From the NCBI GenBank assembly GCA_964428885.1, contig CAYRZP010000050.1:1-15320 (forward strand): a stretch of DNA of 15,320 nt, written 5' to 3'. Position numbers and translations under genes: made by a program. Positions 1 through 7,586 of the stretch are shown here, one piece after another. Position 1 is the first letter of the stretch, and every line of letters starts with the position of its first letter. The notes beneath the pieces are model-generated. The model did no database searches. It saw only the letters and a list, made by a program, of their open reading frames with translations, and had not been told where the DNA came from. The DNA comes from JAQVQN01 sp964428885. GTDB taxonomy: Bacteria; Verrucomicrobiota; Kiritimatiellia; RFP12; UBA1067.

Positions 1-65
1 TAATGAAAGGCAGGACGCTGGTCCGGCGGTCGCTCTACTGGGCCGCCGTGTCGGCAGGCTTATCG

Positions 66-88
66 GGGTCGTATTTTGACATTAGACA
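66..88 (+). repeat. Left inverted repeat flanking the transposase gene
   Basis: This 23-nt arm begins gggtcgta and ends acattagac. Its reverse complement recurs at 1182-1204 with one mismatch (position 74), 22 of 23 identical by direct reading. The pair brackets exactly one gene, the Y1 transposase, so it probably marks the ends of a mobile unit or a pair of inverted REP-like sequences associated with it. The arm is AT-richer than its surroundings and holds an inward-facing TTGACA (76-81), but no convincing -10 follows at normal spacing. I see no obvious target-site duplication outside the arms, as expected for HUH enzymes. Confidence 0.85.
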
Positions 89-132
89 ATGCAGGGTTGC
101 GTAGCGATTTCGTTTTATGGTAAAGTGTTGCC

Positions 133-1188
133 ATGGCAAGGCAACTGAGACACCACTACGCCGGGGGATGGTACCACATCACCAGCCGTGGCATGGGGCG
201 GCAGGCGATCTTCCGCGATGACCGCGACCGCGAGCACTTCGTGGAACTGCTGTCCGAGATGGTTGGGCGCTACGGGGTCGTGCTGCACGCCTACGTGCTG
301 ATGGACAATCATTACCATCTGCTGGTGGAGACGCCGGACGCGAACGCGAGCCGGGCGTTGCAATGGCTGAACCTTAGCCACAGCATGTGGTTTAAGGCTC
401 GCCACGGCCATTCGGGTCCTGTGTTCCAGGCGCGGTTCAAGAGCATCCCCGTGGAAGGGGAGGGGTCGTGGGCGCTGACGTGCGGCACCTACATCCACCT
501 GAACCCCGTGCGGGTCAAGGCTCTCGGGCAGGGCAAGGACGACCTGAGGCGCGAGCGGGCCGGTTTTCTTCCCGAAGAGCCGCCGGGGGAACAGGTGCGC
601 GCGCGGCTGGCGAAGCTGCGCGGTTGCCGGTGGAGCTCTTATCGCGCGTATGCGGGCTATGAGACTCCTCCGGAGTGGCTGACCTGCGCGACGCTCTGGG
701 AGCGCTGTTGCCCGGCGGGCAAGAATCCCAGAGCGGAATACCGCCGGTATCTGGAGGATTATCTGAAACGGGGCGTCGAGGAAGGCTTTTCCGCCAGGGT
801 CACCGCCGCGGTCGCCGTCGGCGGGACGGCTTTCGTGGAAGCCCTGCGCAAGAAGGTGCCGAAGCGGGCGCGCGGAGAGACGAACGCGCGCGCATGGCGC
901 AGGATGTTGCCGTTCGGCGAGGTCGTGCGCGCGGTCGAGTCGGTCAAGGGGCAGGCATGGGCTGACTTTGCTGACCGCAGGGGCGACTGGGGCCGCGACC
1001 TGGCCCTGCATGTCGGGCGGATGCGGTGCGGTCTGACGTTGGCCGAGCTTGGGGAACAGGCCGGCGGGCTGGGCGTGGCCGCGGTCGCCAAGTCGGTCGA
1101 GAGGATGGCGGCGCGGCTGAAGACCGAAAGGGCCCTGCAGCGGTCGGCCGCGCGTGTGTTAAGGCTGCTGGAAACGCCGAATGTCTAA
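133..1188 (+). CDS. REP-associated (RAYT/Y1 HUH) transposase with DnaA-like C-terminal region
   Basis: This is a single-strand DNA transposase of the IS200/TnpA-REP superfamily, which cuts and joins DNA through one catalytic tyrosine. Visible motifs are an N-terminal GGWYHITSRG, the metal-binding HUH triad H60-Y-H62 in MDNHYHLL, and the probable nucleophile Y120 in TYIHLNPVRV; WSSYRAYAG (167-175) is also typical. At 351 aa it is much longer than the 150-220 aa of compact family members. Residues about 285-335 (RMRCGLTLAELGEQAGG, then AVAKSVERMAARL) resemble the DnaA domain IV helix-turn-helix. The ATG at 133 fits the family N-terminus, but I see no Shine-Dalgarno. The TAA stop (1186-1188) lies inside the right inverted repeat. 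The gene looks intact. Family assignment is firm; the DnaA-like reading is an inference. Confidence 0.93.
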   Translation: MARQLRHHYAGGWYHITSRGMGRQAIFRDDRDREHFVELLSEMVGRYGVVLHAYVLMDNHYHLLVETPDANASRALQWLNLSHSMWFKARHGHSGPVFQARFKSIPVEGEGSWALTCGTYIHLNPVRVKALGQGKDDLRRERAGFLPEEPPGEQVRARLAKLRGCRWSSYRAYAGYETPPEWLTCATLWERCCPAGKNPRAEYRRYLEDYLKRGVEEGFSARVTAAVAVGGTAFVEALRKKVPKRARGETNARAWRRMLPFGEVVRAVESVKGQAWADFADRRGDWGRDLALHVGRMRCGLTLAELGEQAGGLGVAAVAKSVERMAARLKTERALQRSAARVLRLLETPNV

Positions 1189-1204
1189 TGTCAAACTACG
1201 ACCC
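1182..1204 (-). repeat. Right inverted repeat flanking the transposase gene
   Basis: This is the mate of the arm at 66-88 in opposite orientation; the single mismatch is C1196 opposite position 74. It contains the transposase stop codon at 1186-1188, so gene end and element end coincide. Similarity stops just past 1204, which sets the probable outer boundary of the unit and gives a total of about 1.14 kb. Confidence 0.85.
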
Positions 1205-1255
1205 TAAAACTCCGCGACTCCTTGAGGTTTGCGCTTTATGGGACAAGAAAACGGA

Positions 1256-2425
1256 ATGAAAAGAGTCCTGGCCATAACCATCGTTGCCGTTTGGGCAGGA
1301 TTTGCGCGTGCTAGTGGGGACGCTGGGGCATGCCAGCCGCATGTCTTTTCCATGTCCTGCAAGGTGACATGCTGCCTCAAGGAGCTAAATACGCCGGAAG
1401 GACGTGCGCGGGCGATCATGTGGTGGAAGGCCAATGGCTTCACCAAAGTCTGGCTTGAGAGCTATCGGCACACCGAGTGTGTGCCGGATGCATTGTTGAT
1501 TGAGGAGCGGGACGCCCTCCGCGCCGAGGGCTTTACGGTCTGTGGCCTGATTACGCCGACCCAGCTCAATTACGCGCCGGCCGGAGGGGTGTCGCGAATG
1601 GTCGTCTGTTGGAGCGATCCGAAGGCCCGCGAGCGGATGCGGACGGAAGTCGCACGCGTCGCCCGGATTTTTGATACGGTCATCGTCGACGACTTTCTAT
1701 TCAGCACCTGTGACGACCGTTGTAAGCGATGCAAAGCGGATAAGGAACAGAGGAAGATTGCGGACTGGGGCGAATATGCGCGTGCGTTGCTGTTCGAAGT
1801 GAGCGAGCAGGACATCCTGGCCGTGGCGAAGGCGGCGAATCCGAAGGCTCGTTTCATCATCAAGTATCCGTGCTGGTACCAGACTTGGGAACAGCGCGGA
1901 TATAGTCCCGCGCGGCAGGCGGCGCTCTTCGGCGAGTGCTGGGTCGGCACCGAGACGCGCGACAAGAACAAGAATCCGCTCCAGGCCTGCTGGATCATGG
2001 ACCATACGATCAAGCTGTCGAACGGCGCCTGCGGGGGCGGGTGGTACGACGCGCTCGACTGCACGCCCGAGAAGTTCGTCGAGCAGGGCTATTATACCAT
2101 CCTCGGTGGAGCCAAGGAGTCGCTGGTTCACTGCTATGACTATATTCTGGCCAAGGATCCGGGCAAGACGCCGTTCGGGGAGAAGGCCCGCGCCGCCGAG
2201 CAATGCAAGCAGATGTTCGAAAAACATCACGCCGAGCTCCGCCGCCTGGCCGACTTTCTGCAGGGAACGACGCGCTTGGAATTCAAGATGAATCCCAACG
2301 GCGTATCGGAACATTTTTTTCTTAAGGAGGGGCGTCTCTATCGCGCACGGTTGAATACGCGCGGCGAGGCGGTTGATGGGCTGGCACCGCATGCGTTTGA
2401 ATTCCCGTGTGCCGTGAATCGCTGA
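1256..2425 (+). CDS. Secreted TIM-barrel glycosidase-like protein, cysteine-rich
   Basis: I do not recognise a named family with certainty. The protein (389 aa from this start) opens with a clear signal peptide, MKRVLAITIVAVWAGFARA, so it is exported. The body reads like an alternating beta/alpha barrel: WWKANGFTKVWLESY and EGFTVCGLI early, then FDTVIVDDFLF ending in D145-D146, KARFIIKYPCWYQ, and ECWVGTETR with E233. An acidic pair at a strand end plus a later Glu is the usual pattern of glycoside-hydrolase-like barrels. C152, C156 and C159 follow the acidic pair directly, and more than ten further Cys are scattered through the chain. In-frame starts at 1229 (TTG) and 1238 (ATG, with GAGG 10 nt upstream) are possible; 1256 was chosen for the compact signal peptide. 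The next gene follows within 14 nt, suggesting cotranscription. The substrate is unknown. Confidence 0.72.
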   Translation: MKRVLAITIVAVWAGFARASGDAGACQPHVFSMSCKVTCCLKELNTPEGRARAIMWWKANGFTKVWLESYRHTECVPDALLIEERDALRAEGFTVCGLITPTQLNYAPAGGVSRMVVCWSDPKARERMRTEVARVARIFDTVIVDDFLFSTCDDRCKRCKADKEQRKIADWGEYARALLFEVSEQDILAVAKAANPKARFIIKYPCWYQTWEQRGYSPARQAALFGECWVGTETRDKNKNPLQACWIMDHTIKLSNGACGGGWYDALDCTPEKFVEQGYYTILGGAKESLVHCYDYILAKDPGKTPFGEKARAAEQCKQMFEKHHAELRRLADFLQGTTRLEFKMNPNGVSEHFFLKEGRLYRARLNTRGEAVDGLAPHAFEFPCAVNR

Positions 2426-2438
2426 ATATTGAGGGCTT

Positions 2439-4421
2439 ATGGTCATCGGCGAATGTCAGACACGATTTCTTCAGCGCTACCTAATGTCTAAATGCGGTCG
2501 CATCATGCGGCTGTTGGCGGCGGGCTGTTTGGGCGTGCTGGCGGCGGGGGCGGCCGGCGCGGATCTGGAGAGCGAGTTCCGCGAGCCGCAAGCGGTCAAG
2601 GCCCGGCCGGTTGTGGAGCTTTCTCTGCCGCTGGCCGGCATGGACTTCGAGCGCGCGGCCGCGGAGATGGACCGGGCGCGTGAGCTGGGGGCGGGATGTT
2701 TGCTGCTGTCGGTCGGCACGGCGGACGCGAAAGTCTGGGAACTGCTGGCTGGCTTGATGGGGCGCGCCCGGGAAACCGGCATGGAACTCGGGCTCCGGGA
2801 TTTCTTTGTCGCGCCTGAGGAGGAGGCCGCTGTGCCGCGCCTGCGCCGCCTGTCGTGGGCAGCTTATCCGGCGCACGGTCCGGCCGGGCTGGGCACGAAT
2901 GTATTCCCGTCGGTTTTTCGCGATGATGCCGCGTTCCGCCCGCTGGCCTGTCTGGCCATCCCGGAATCCGATGGCGGGGCGCAGGCGCTCCGGCCTGTAG
3001 ACATCAGCAAAGGCGGGCACATTGCCGAGGGCGGTTGGCGACTGTTCCGCTTCGGCACTGTCGAGGTTGATCCGCCCGTGCCGGACTTTTTTGCGGATAA
3101 AGTCCTGGTGCGGCATGTCAACCGGTGGATGTCGGAGTGCCAGAGCCGTTTGAGCCGCGGTTACGGCCGCACGGTCCAGTGGTATCAGCTCTCCATGCCG
3201 GCGCGCCGCGAGCCGGTCTGGACAGAGGCTTTGCCGTCGGAATTCCTGAAGCTTAGCGGGCTGGGGATGGAGCGGCATTTGCCGGCGCTGGCCGGGTTCA
3301 CGGTTGGCGGCGATGCCGCGGCTGAGCATGTGCGGCGGAATTCGGCCGGAGCTGTGCGGTCATTGTGGCGCGAGCGCATAGGCAAGACGGTCGACGAGCT
3401 AGTGTACGCGGCCGGTCTGGACGCGGGCATAAGCGTAGACGAGGCTCCGCTTGATCCGGAGGAGGTGGCCGCGTACTTCCGGCGGCCGATGATCGCCTGT
3501 CCGCGCGACGAGGCCTCAGCGCAGGTGAACCGGCGCGCGGCAGGCGGGGCGCGCGCGATGGCGCGGCGGCTGGTGACGGGGCGGTTGGTTCCGGCGGAGG
3601 AGGCGGAAACTCCGGCCGAGGCGATACTGCCGTTCCGCTGGAAGCGCGCGGCTGACCGGCTTTTGGCGGACGGGGCCACGCAGGTGCTGCTTGATTTTGG
3701 CGGGCGCGTGCCGGGGGACGCAACCGAAAAGGCGGATCTGCAAGAGCTGTGCCGCTATCTGCACCGGTGCCAGACGCTGCTGCAGAAGGGCGAGCCCGTG
3801 GCGGATTTTTTGGTCTGGTCCGAGGAGCCTCCCGTCGCGTTGTCGGGATACTCCTGTGATTTTGCGAACGGCGCGATGTTGGACACCGCTCTCTTTGAGG
3901 GCAGACGCGTCTGTTTTGAGTTGGAACGCTCTTACAGCGACGTGGCGGTAACGGCGGCGGCGCTGCGGCAGGCGGGCGCGGAAAAGCTGGTCAGGCGTCT
4001 GGCCGCCAACGGGGTCAAGGTCTGGCTGGTGCCGGCGGGCGAGGCTGGCGAGACAGAGGCTTTTGCCGTTTTCGGGCAAGTGGAAGGCGCTGGCGCGGTC
4101 AGGCTGATGCGGGAGGGCGCGGAGGGCTTGCGTGCGGCGGATTTCCTGTGGGCATCGGAGGTCGGCGGCATGGCGCTCAAGTTTTTGCACCGTCGCACGG
4201 AAGGCCACGAGATATATTTTGTGGTGAACGCGGGCGAGGCGGCTGGGCCGGTCTCGTGCGTTTTCCGCGACACCGGCAAGGGCGTGCCAGCGCGCTGGGA
4301 TCCGGTCAAGGGCGAGATCGGTTTGCTCGACGGCAATGTCCGCCGGCCGGCGGACGGGCGTGTCGCCGCGGCCTTCTTCATGGAGCCTTACGACACCTGC
4401 TTCATCGTGTTCGAGCGTTGA
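2439..4421 (+). CDS. Secreted, shortened GH106 (alpha-L-rhamnosidase)-like protein
   Basis: GH106 enzymes remove terminal alpha-L-rhamnose from plant and microbial glycans. Several landmarks of that family are visible: FREPQAVKARP near residue 47, a barrel opening in which RELGAGCLLLSVG precedes ARETGMELGLRDFF, REPVWTEALPSEF and MERHLPALAGF (257-287), VPAEEAET at 384-391 (a candidate active-site Glu region), LHRCQTLLQKGEPVADFLVW (441-460), and a C-terminal GHEIYFVVNAGE with ARWDPVKGEI. At 660 aa it is far shorter than typical GH106 proteins of about 1000 aa, and the match is loose, so activity may differ or be lost. The hydrophobic signal peptide is residues 23-41. Start 2439 has GAGGG at 2431-2435 but leaves a long n-region; ATG 2484 would give a tidier signal peptide. 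It lies 13 nt after the TIM-barrel gene and probably shares its transcript. Confidence 0.72.
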   Translation: MVIGECQTRFLQRYLMSKCGRIMRLLAAGCLGVLAAGAAGADLESEFREPQAVKARPVVELSLPLAGMDFERAAAEMDRARELGAGCLLLSVGTADAKVWELLAGLMGRARETGMELGLRDFFVAPEEEAAVPRLRRLSWAAYPAHGPAGLGTNVFPSVFRDDAAFRPLACLAIPESDGGAQALRPVDISKGGHIAEGGWRLFRFGTVEVDPPVPDFFADKVLVRHVNRWMSECQSRLSRGYGRTVQWYQLSMPARREPVWTEALPSEFLKLSGLGMERHLPALAGFTVGGDAAAEHVRRNSAGAVRSLWRERIGKTVDELVYAAGLDAGISVDEAPLDPEEVAAYFRRPMIACPRDEASAQVNRRAAGGARAMARRLVTGRLVPAEEAETPAEAILPFRWKRAADRLLADGATQVLLDFGGRVPGDATEKADLQELCRYLHRCQTLLQKGEPVADFLVWSEEPPVALSGYSCDFANGAMLDTALFEGRRVCFELERSYSDVAVTAAALRQAGAEKLVRRLAANGVKVWLVPAGEAGETEAFAVFGQVEGAGAVRLMREGAEGLRAADFLWASEVGGMALKFLHRRTEGHEIYFVVNAGEAAGPVSCVFRDTGKGVPARWDPVKGEIGLLDGNVRRPADGRVAAAFFMEPYDTCFIVFER

Positions 4422-4438
4422 TCGGCTGGCGGGTTTTA

Positions 4439-4468
4439 TTGACGGGGCTGACGTAAAGGACGTATACT
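4439..4468 (+). promoter_or_regulatory. Sigma70-type promoter for the kinase gene
   Basis: TTGACG (4439-4444) and TATACT (4463-4468) are separated by 18 nt; each hexamer matches its consensus at 5 of 6 positions. Transcription should begin near 4475, just after the GH106-like gene ends, so the kinase gene is probably its own transcription unit. No other pair this good was found in the window by eye. Confidence 0.6.
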
Positions 4469-4530
4469 CATGCGTAATCCCTGATGCTAGCGGGTAGAGG
4501 GCATCGGCGTTTATTTTTAGGGATGCCTGC

Positions 4531-4535
4531 GGGAG
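4531..4535 (+). promoter_or_regulatory. Ribosome binding site that decides the kinase start
   Basis: GGGAG lies 5 nt before the GTG at 4541. The upstream in-frame ATGs at 4484 and 4523 lack a comparable motif at good spacing, and 4484 lies only about 9 nt from the predicted transcription start. The GTG is therefore the better start. Confidence 0.5.
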
Positions 4536-4540
4536 TATTT

Positions 4541-7489
4541 GTGCAGCAAGAGAACACAGCCAGAATAAAAGTTCCGCCCACCGAGCGCATCAATCATGAC
4601 GGGAAGGACGAGGCGCGGACCATAAGGATCGCGCCTGACGCCGAGCATCAGTCGTCCGAGATGAAAGGCGAGAAGCTTTTTGACCAGTACACGGTCTACA
4701 GCAAGATCGGCAATGGCGGCATGGGGGTGGTGTATCTGGCGCGCGACCGCAGGCTGGGGCGGTTCGTGGCCATCAAACGCTTGAACCATCAGGCCCAGTC
4801 CATACCTGCTTTGCGCCAGCGGTTTCTGCACGAGGCCAGGGCGGTGGCGACCTTGAGCCATGTCCACATCGTCCATGTTTACGCGCTGGGCGAGGACGAG
4901 GACGGTCCTTTCATAGTCATGGAGTATGTTGCCGGGCCGGACGACGCCGCGGTCAAGGGGGCTGATTCTGCGGGCGGACTGGTGCAGCCCAACGCGCCGC
5001 TCACGCTGGACAAACACGTGTCGCGTCACGGGCAGTTTTCCGCGGAAGAGGCGGTGGAGCTTCTGCTCAAGATCGGGCGTGCCGTGGCATACGCCCACGC
5101 CAGCGGGGTGATACACCGTGATTTGAAGCCGAGCAACATCCTGCTGGACAAGAGCGGCGAGCCCAAGATTGTGGATTTCGGTTTGGCCCGCCTGATGCAT
5201 CTTGAGGAATCCAAGCTGACTGTGCCGGGCGAGAAGCTTTTGTCGCTGGGGTACGGCGCTCCCGAGCAGGAGTCGGACGCCAGCCTTTCGGACGAGCGGT
5301 CGGACGTTTACGGTCTCGGCGCCCTGCTGTATTACGTGATCACGGGCCAGAACCCGCGCTATTTCCGTGAGCAGGATGTGCCGGCCCTCTTGCGGGATGT
5401 GGTGGCCAAGGCGCTTGCGACGGACAAGGAGCAACGCTGGCAGTCGGCCGCGGCCTTCAACGAGGAATTGCACCGCATCCAGACCAAGACGCGGATTGAG
5501 GTCCCGACGGTCAAGACCACCTGGCGCTGCAAATGGTGCGACGCGGTCAATCCGCTGGCGGTCAAGTTCTGCGCGGAATGCGGCTGGGACGGATCGGAGG
5601 CTTGCCAGGAGTGCGGCCAAGAGACTTTTGTCGGGGTGCAGTACTGCGGCAACTGCGGGGCTGACGCGCGTGGTTATGAGACGGTGGCGACACTACTGAA
5701 AAAAATGCGCGAGGCGGTGTCGCTCCAGCGTTTCGAAAAGGTCATCTCGTATTCCGGCCGGGTGCACGGGTTTGAGCCGGCCGGCCCTTCGGGGCGCAGG
5801 CTGCTGGCGGAGCTGGCCGAGCTCAGGGAACAGGCCGAGAAGGCCATTGCGCGGCGCGCGCAGCTCAAAGAGCAGATACCGATCGAGATGCGTGCCGAGA
5901 ACTTCGAGCGGGTCAGGGCATTCGTCGATCAGTACCGCGGGCTGTCCGAGGACAAGCGGGTTTTTGAGGATGAGCTGCGGCATTTGCCCGAGCTGACGCT
6001 GCGCCGCGATCTGGCGCGCGCGCGGATGGCGCTCAAAAACCGCGAGTGGGCGGCGGTGACGCGCATCTGCGGTGTGCTATTGCGTGAAGTGGCGCCGGAC
6101 AATCCTGAAGTGCTGGGCATCCGGCGGGCGATCAGGTGGCACATGTGGATGGTGAAGGCGTTGTTGGGGCTTGCCGCCGTTGGTGTGCTCTCGGTTTTGT
6201 ATCTTCTGAGCGTGCCGCCGGCGGTGAAGAAGCTGGACAAGCCTTTCGGGAAAATCGCGGCCGCGTTTTATCGTCCGGGGCTGTGGGCGTATGACCGCAG
6301 CCCGGCCGCGCCGGCGCTGCGCTGGTATGCCCTGCTGTGGATGGATGACATGGCGGTCTTGTCGGGGTGTTTGCCGGTTGTGGCGGATAAGGCGGATCAT
6401 GAAGTCGCGGGATCTGCCGAAAACGGGCTGCCGGATGTCCTGAAGGCGAAGCAGCAGGAGTACGCGCGGCAGGCGCGGGAAATCGGCGAAGAGCAGAATG
6501 TTTTTCAGAAGGCGTGGCCGTCGGAGTACATTCGGGAGCTTGAAGACCTGATGGAAAGGCGCCGCGCGGCGGGAGATTTCGAGGGTTGGGCCGTGGTGCA
6601 GGAAGAGCGTGCCCGTTTCGAAGAGTCCAGGCAGATTGGCTCGGCCGCTGAAGAAGACCGTTCGGAACTGGCCATGCTCAAGAGCAAATACGGCAGAATG
6701 CGTTCCGACCAACGGCTGCTGAACAGCCGCAAGCTGGTGGCGTTGTGCAAGAAATATGTGAATGAGCTGACGGACATACAGCGGGCCTACACGCAGGAAG
6801 GCCAGATGGATCTGGCCAAGGCGGTCAACGTTGAGATACGGCAGGTGCGCAACACGCCTGAGCAATTGGCGGCCGAGGCGCTTTTGGCGGAATCCGGCGG
6901 CGCGGGCGTTGCTGAAGCCGAGGTGGCCCCGCAGGTGCTGCTGGTCGCCGCCGCGGAGAAGCACGTCCGGGAGATACCGGCTTTCCGCGCCGAGTTCGAG
7001 AAGGAGCTGACCGAGATCGAGAAGACGTTCGCGGAAAAGGCTGACAAGTGGCCCGAGCAATATGTTGCGGCACTCAACGAGCTTATGGAAAAGTTCCAGC
7101 GCGCCGGTGATTACGTCGCCTGGGAGAGCGTGCGCGACGAGTCGCTGCGGTTCGGGATTGACCGTGCGATATTGCCTAAAGACATCTTGCCGCAGCCCAA
7201 AGAATTGGCCGATCTCCAGCGCAAGCACCTCGGCTTGCGTGACGAGAACGTGCGCAAACGCGCGGAGCGTCTGGTTGGCGCGACCGATAAGTATGTCAAG
7301 CGGCTGCAGGATCTGCAGCGCGGCCTGACGGTGGCTGGAAAGATGGAGGCGGCGGCCACCGTGAACACCGAGATACGCAGGGTCAGGACGCGCGTTGACT
7401 TCATTGAGGCCCACGACGAGATATCGCCGCAGGGGCCGCCCGTGCCGGTCAGGCCCGGAGACATTTTAGCGCCTGGAAAAGGCGGCTGA
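4541..7489 (+). CDS. Transmembrane Ser/Thr protein kinase with two zinc ribbons and duplicated C-terminal module
   Basis: This is a Hanks-type kinase (982 aa from the GTG) that phosphorylates Ser/Thr on protein partners. The kinase domain (about 48-315) keeps the glycine loop GNGGMGVVY (57-65), the lysine in VAIK (K79), HRDLKPSN (192-199), DFG (212-214), and GYGAPEQ followed by DERSDVYGLG, so it should be active. About 20 residues are inserted after MEYVAG. Two zinc ribbons follow (CKWC/CAEC at about 330-347 and CQEC/CGNC at about 355-372), then a charged helical stretch, one membrane span (about 535-558), and about 420 residues predicted outside the cytoplasm. That outer part holds two related modules, about 653-771 and 828-951, both with a W-P-E-Y or WPSEY start, a RAGDF/RAGDY-x-x-W motif and a closing VN-x-EIRxVR. 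The outer region is a plausible sensor. Partners are unknown. Confidence 0.95.
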   Translation: MQQENTARIKVPPTERINHDGKDEARTIRIAPDAEHQSSEMKGEKLFDQYTVYSKIGNGGMGVVYLARDRRLGRFVAIKRLNHQAQSIPALRQRFLHEARAVATLSHVHIVHVYALGEDEDGPFIVMEYVAGPDDAAVKGADSAGGLVQPNAPLTLDKHVSRHGQFSAEEAVELLLKIGRAVAYAHASGVIHRDLKPSNILLDKSGEPKIVDFGLARLMHLEESKLTVPGEKLLSLGYGAPEQESDASLSDERSDVYGLGALLYYVITGQNPRYFREQDVPALLRDVVAKALATDKEQRWQSAAAFNEELHRIQTKTRIEVPTVKTTWRCKWCDAVNPLAVKFCAECGWDGSEACQECGQETFVGVQYCGNCGADARGYETVATLLKKMREAVSLQRFEKVISYSGRVHGFEPAGPSGRRLLAELAELREQAEKAIARRAQLKEQIPIEMRAENFERVRAFVDQYRGLSEDKRVFEDELRHLPELTLRRDLARARMALKNREWAAVTRICGVLLREVAPDNPEVLGIRRAIRWHMWMVKALLGLAAVGVLSVLYLLSVPPAVKKLDKPFGKIAAAFYRPGLWAYDRSPAAPALRWYALLWMDDMAVLSGCLPVVADKADHEVAGSAENGLPDVLKAKQQEYARQAREIGEEQNVFQKAWPSEYIRELEDLMERRRAAGDFEGWAVVQEERARFEESRQIGSAAEEDRSELAMLKSKYGRMRSDQRLLNSRKLVALCKKYVNELTDIQRAYTQEGQMDLAKAVNVEIRQVRNTPEQLAAEALLAESGGAGVAEAEVAPQVLLVAAAEKHVREIPAFRAEFEKELTEIEKTFAEKADKWPEQYVAALNELMEKFQRAGDYVAWESVRDESLRFGIDRAILPKDILPQPKELADLQRKHLGLRDENVRKRAERLVGATDKYVKRLQDLQRGLTVAGKMEAAATVNTEIRRVRTRVDFIEAHDEISPQGPPVPVRPGDILAPGKGG

Positions 7490-7520
7490 TTCTAGAGTCG
7501 GCTTGAATCGTTGTGGGCTT

Positions 7521-7540
7521 GTGGCGGATTAGCCCGCCGC
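7521..7540 (+). other. Weak GC hairpin in the leader before pyrK
   Basis: GTGGCGG pairs with CCGCCGC (one G-U pair) around a 6-nt loop, ATTAGC. No U-tract follows, so it is not a standard intrinsic terminator. It could be a weak 3' end for the kinase transcript or a 5'-UTR structure. Apart from the heptamer repeat, the rest of 7490-7641 shows nothing I can name, and no convincing promoter. Confidence 0.25.
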
Positions 7541-7586
7541 CCGAGGATCTGGGAATGACCGATGGGTCTTGAGAGTTCAAGCAAAC

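Noticed and set aside
97..126. Possible promoter TTGCGT / TAAAGT before the transposase
   Set aside because: Each hexamer matches consensus poorly and transcription would begin at the start codon; not enough to call.
115..1011. Open frame of 298 codons on the minus strand over the transposase
   Set aside because: It is a shadow of the transposase coding frame, with no motif of its own.
2430..2510. Lipoprotein signal (lipobox) in the GH106-like protein
   Set aside because: The Cys in LLAAGCLGV is preceded by Ala at -3 and lies inside the hydrophobic core; a standard signal peptide ending in AGA fits better.
4517..5620. Open frame of 367 codons on the minus strand
   Set aside because: It is the reverse of the kinase catalytic domain with all its motifs; no domain is seen in its own translation.
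6077..7414. Long open frame (445 codons) on the minus strand inside the kinase gene
   Set aside because: It lies antisense to clear kinase and repeat-module coding sequence; its translation has no recognisable motif and has the Arg/Leu/Gln-rich look of a GC-rich shadow frame.
7521..7540. Intrinsic terminator after the kinase gene
   Set aside because: The hairpin is real, but no U-tract follows, so it is listed only as a weak structure and not as a terminator.
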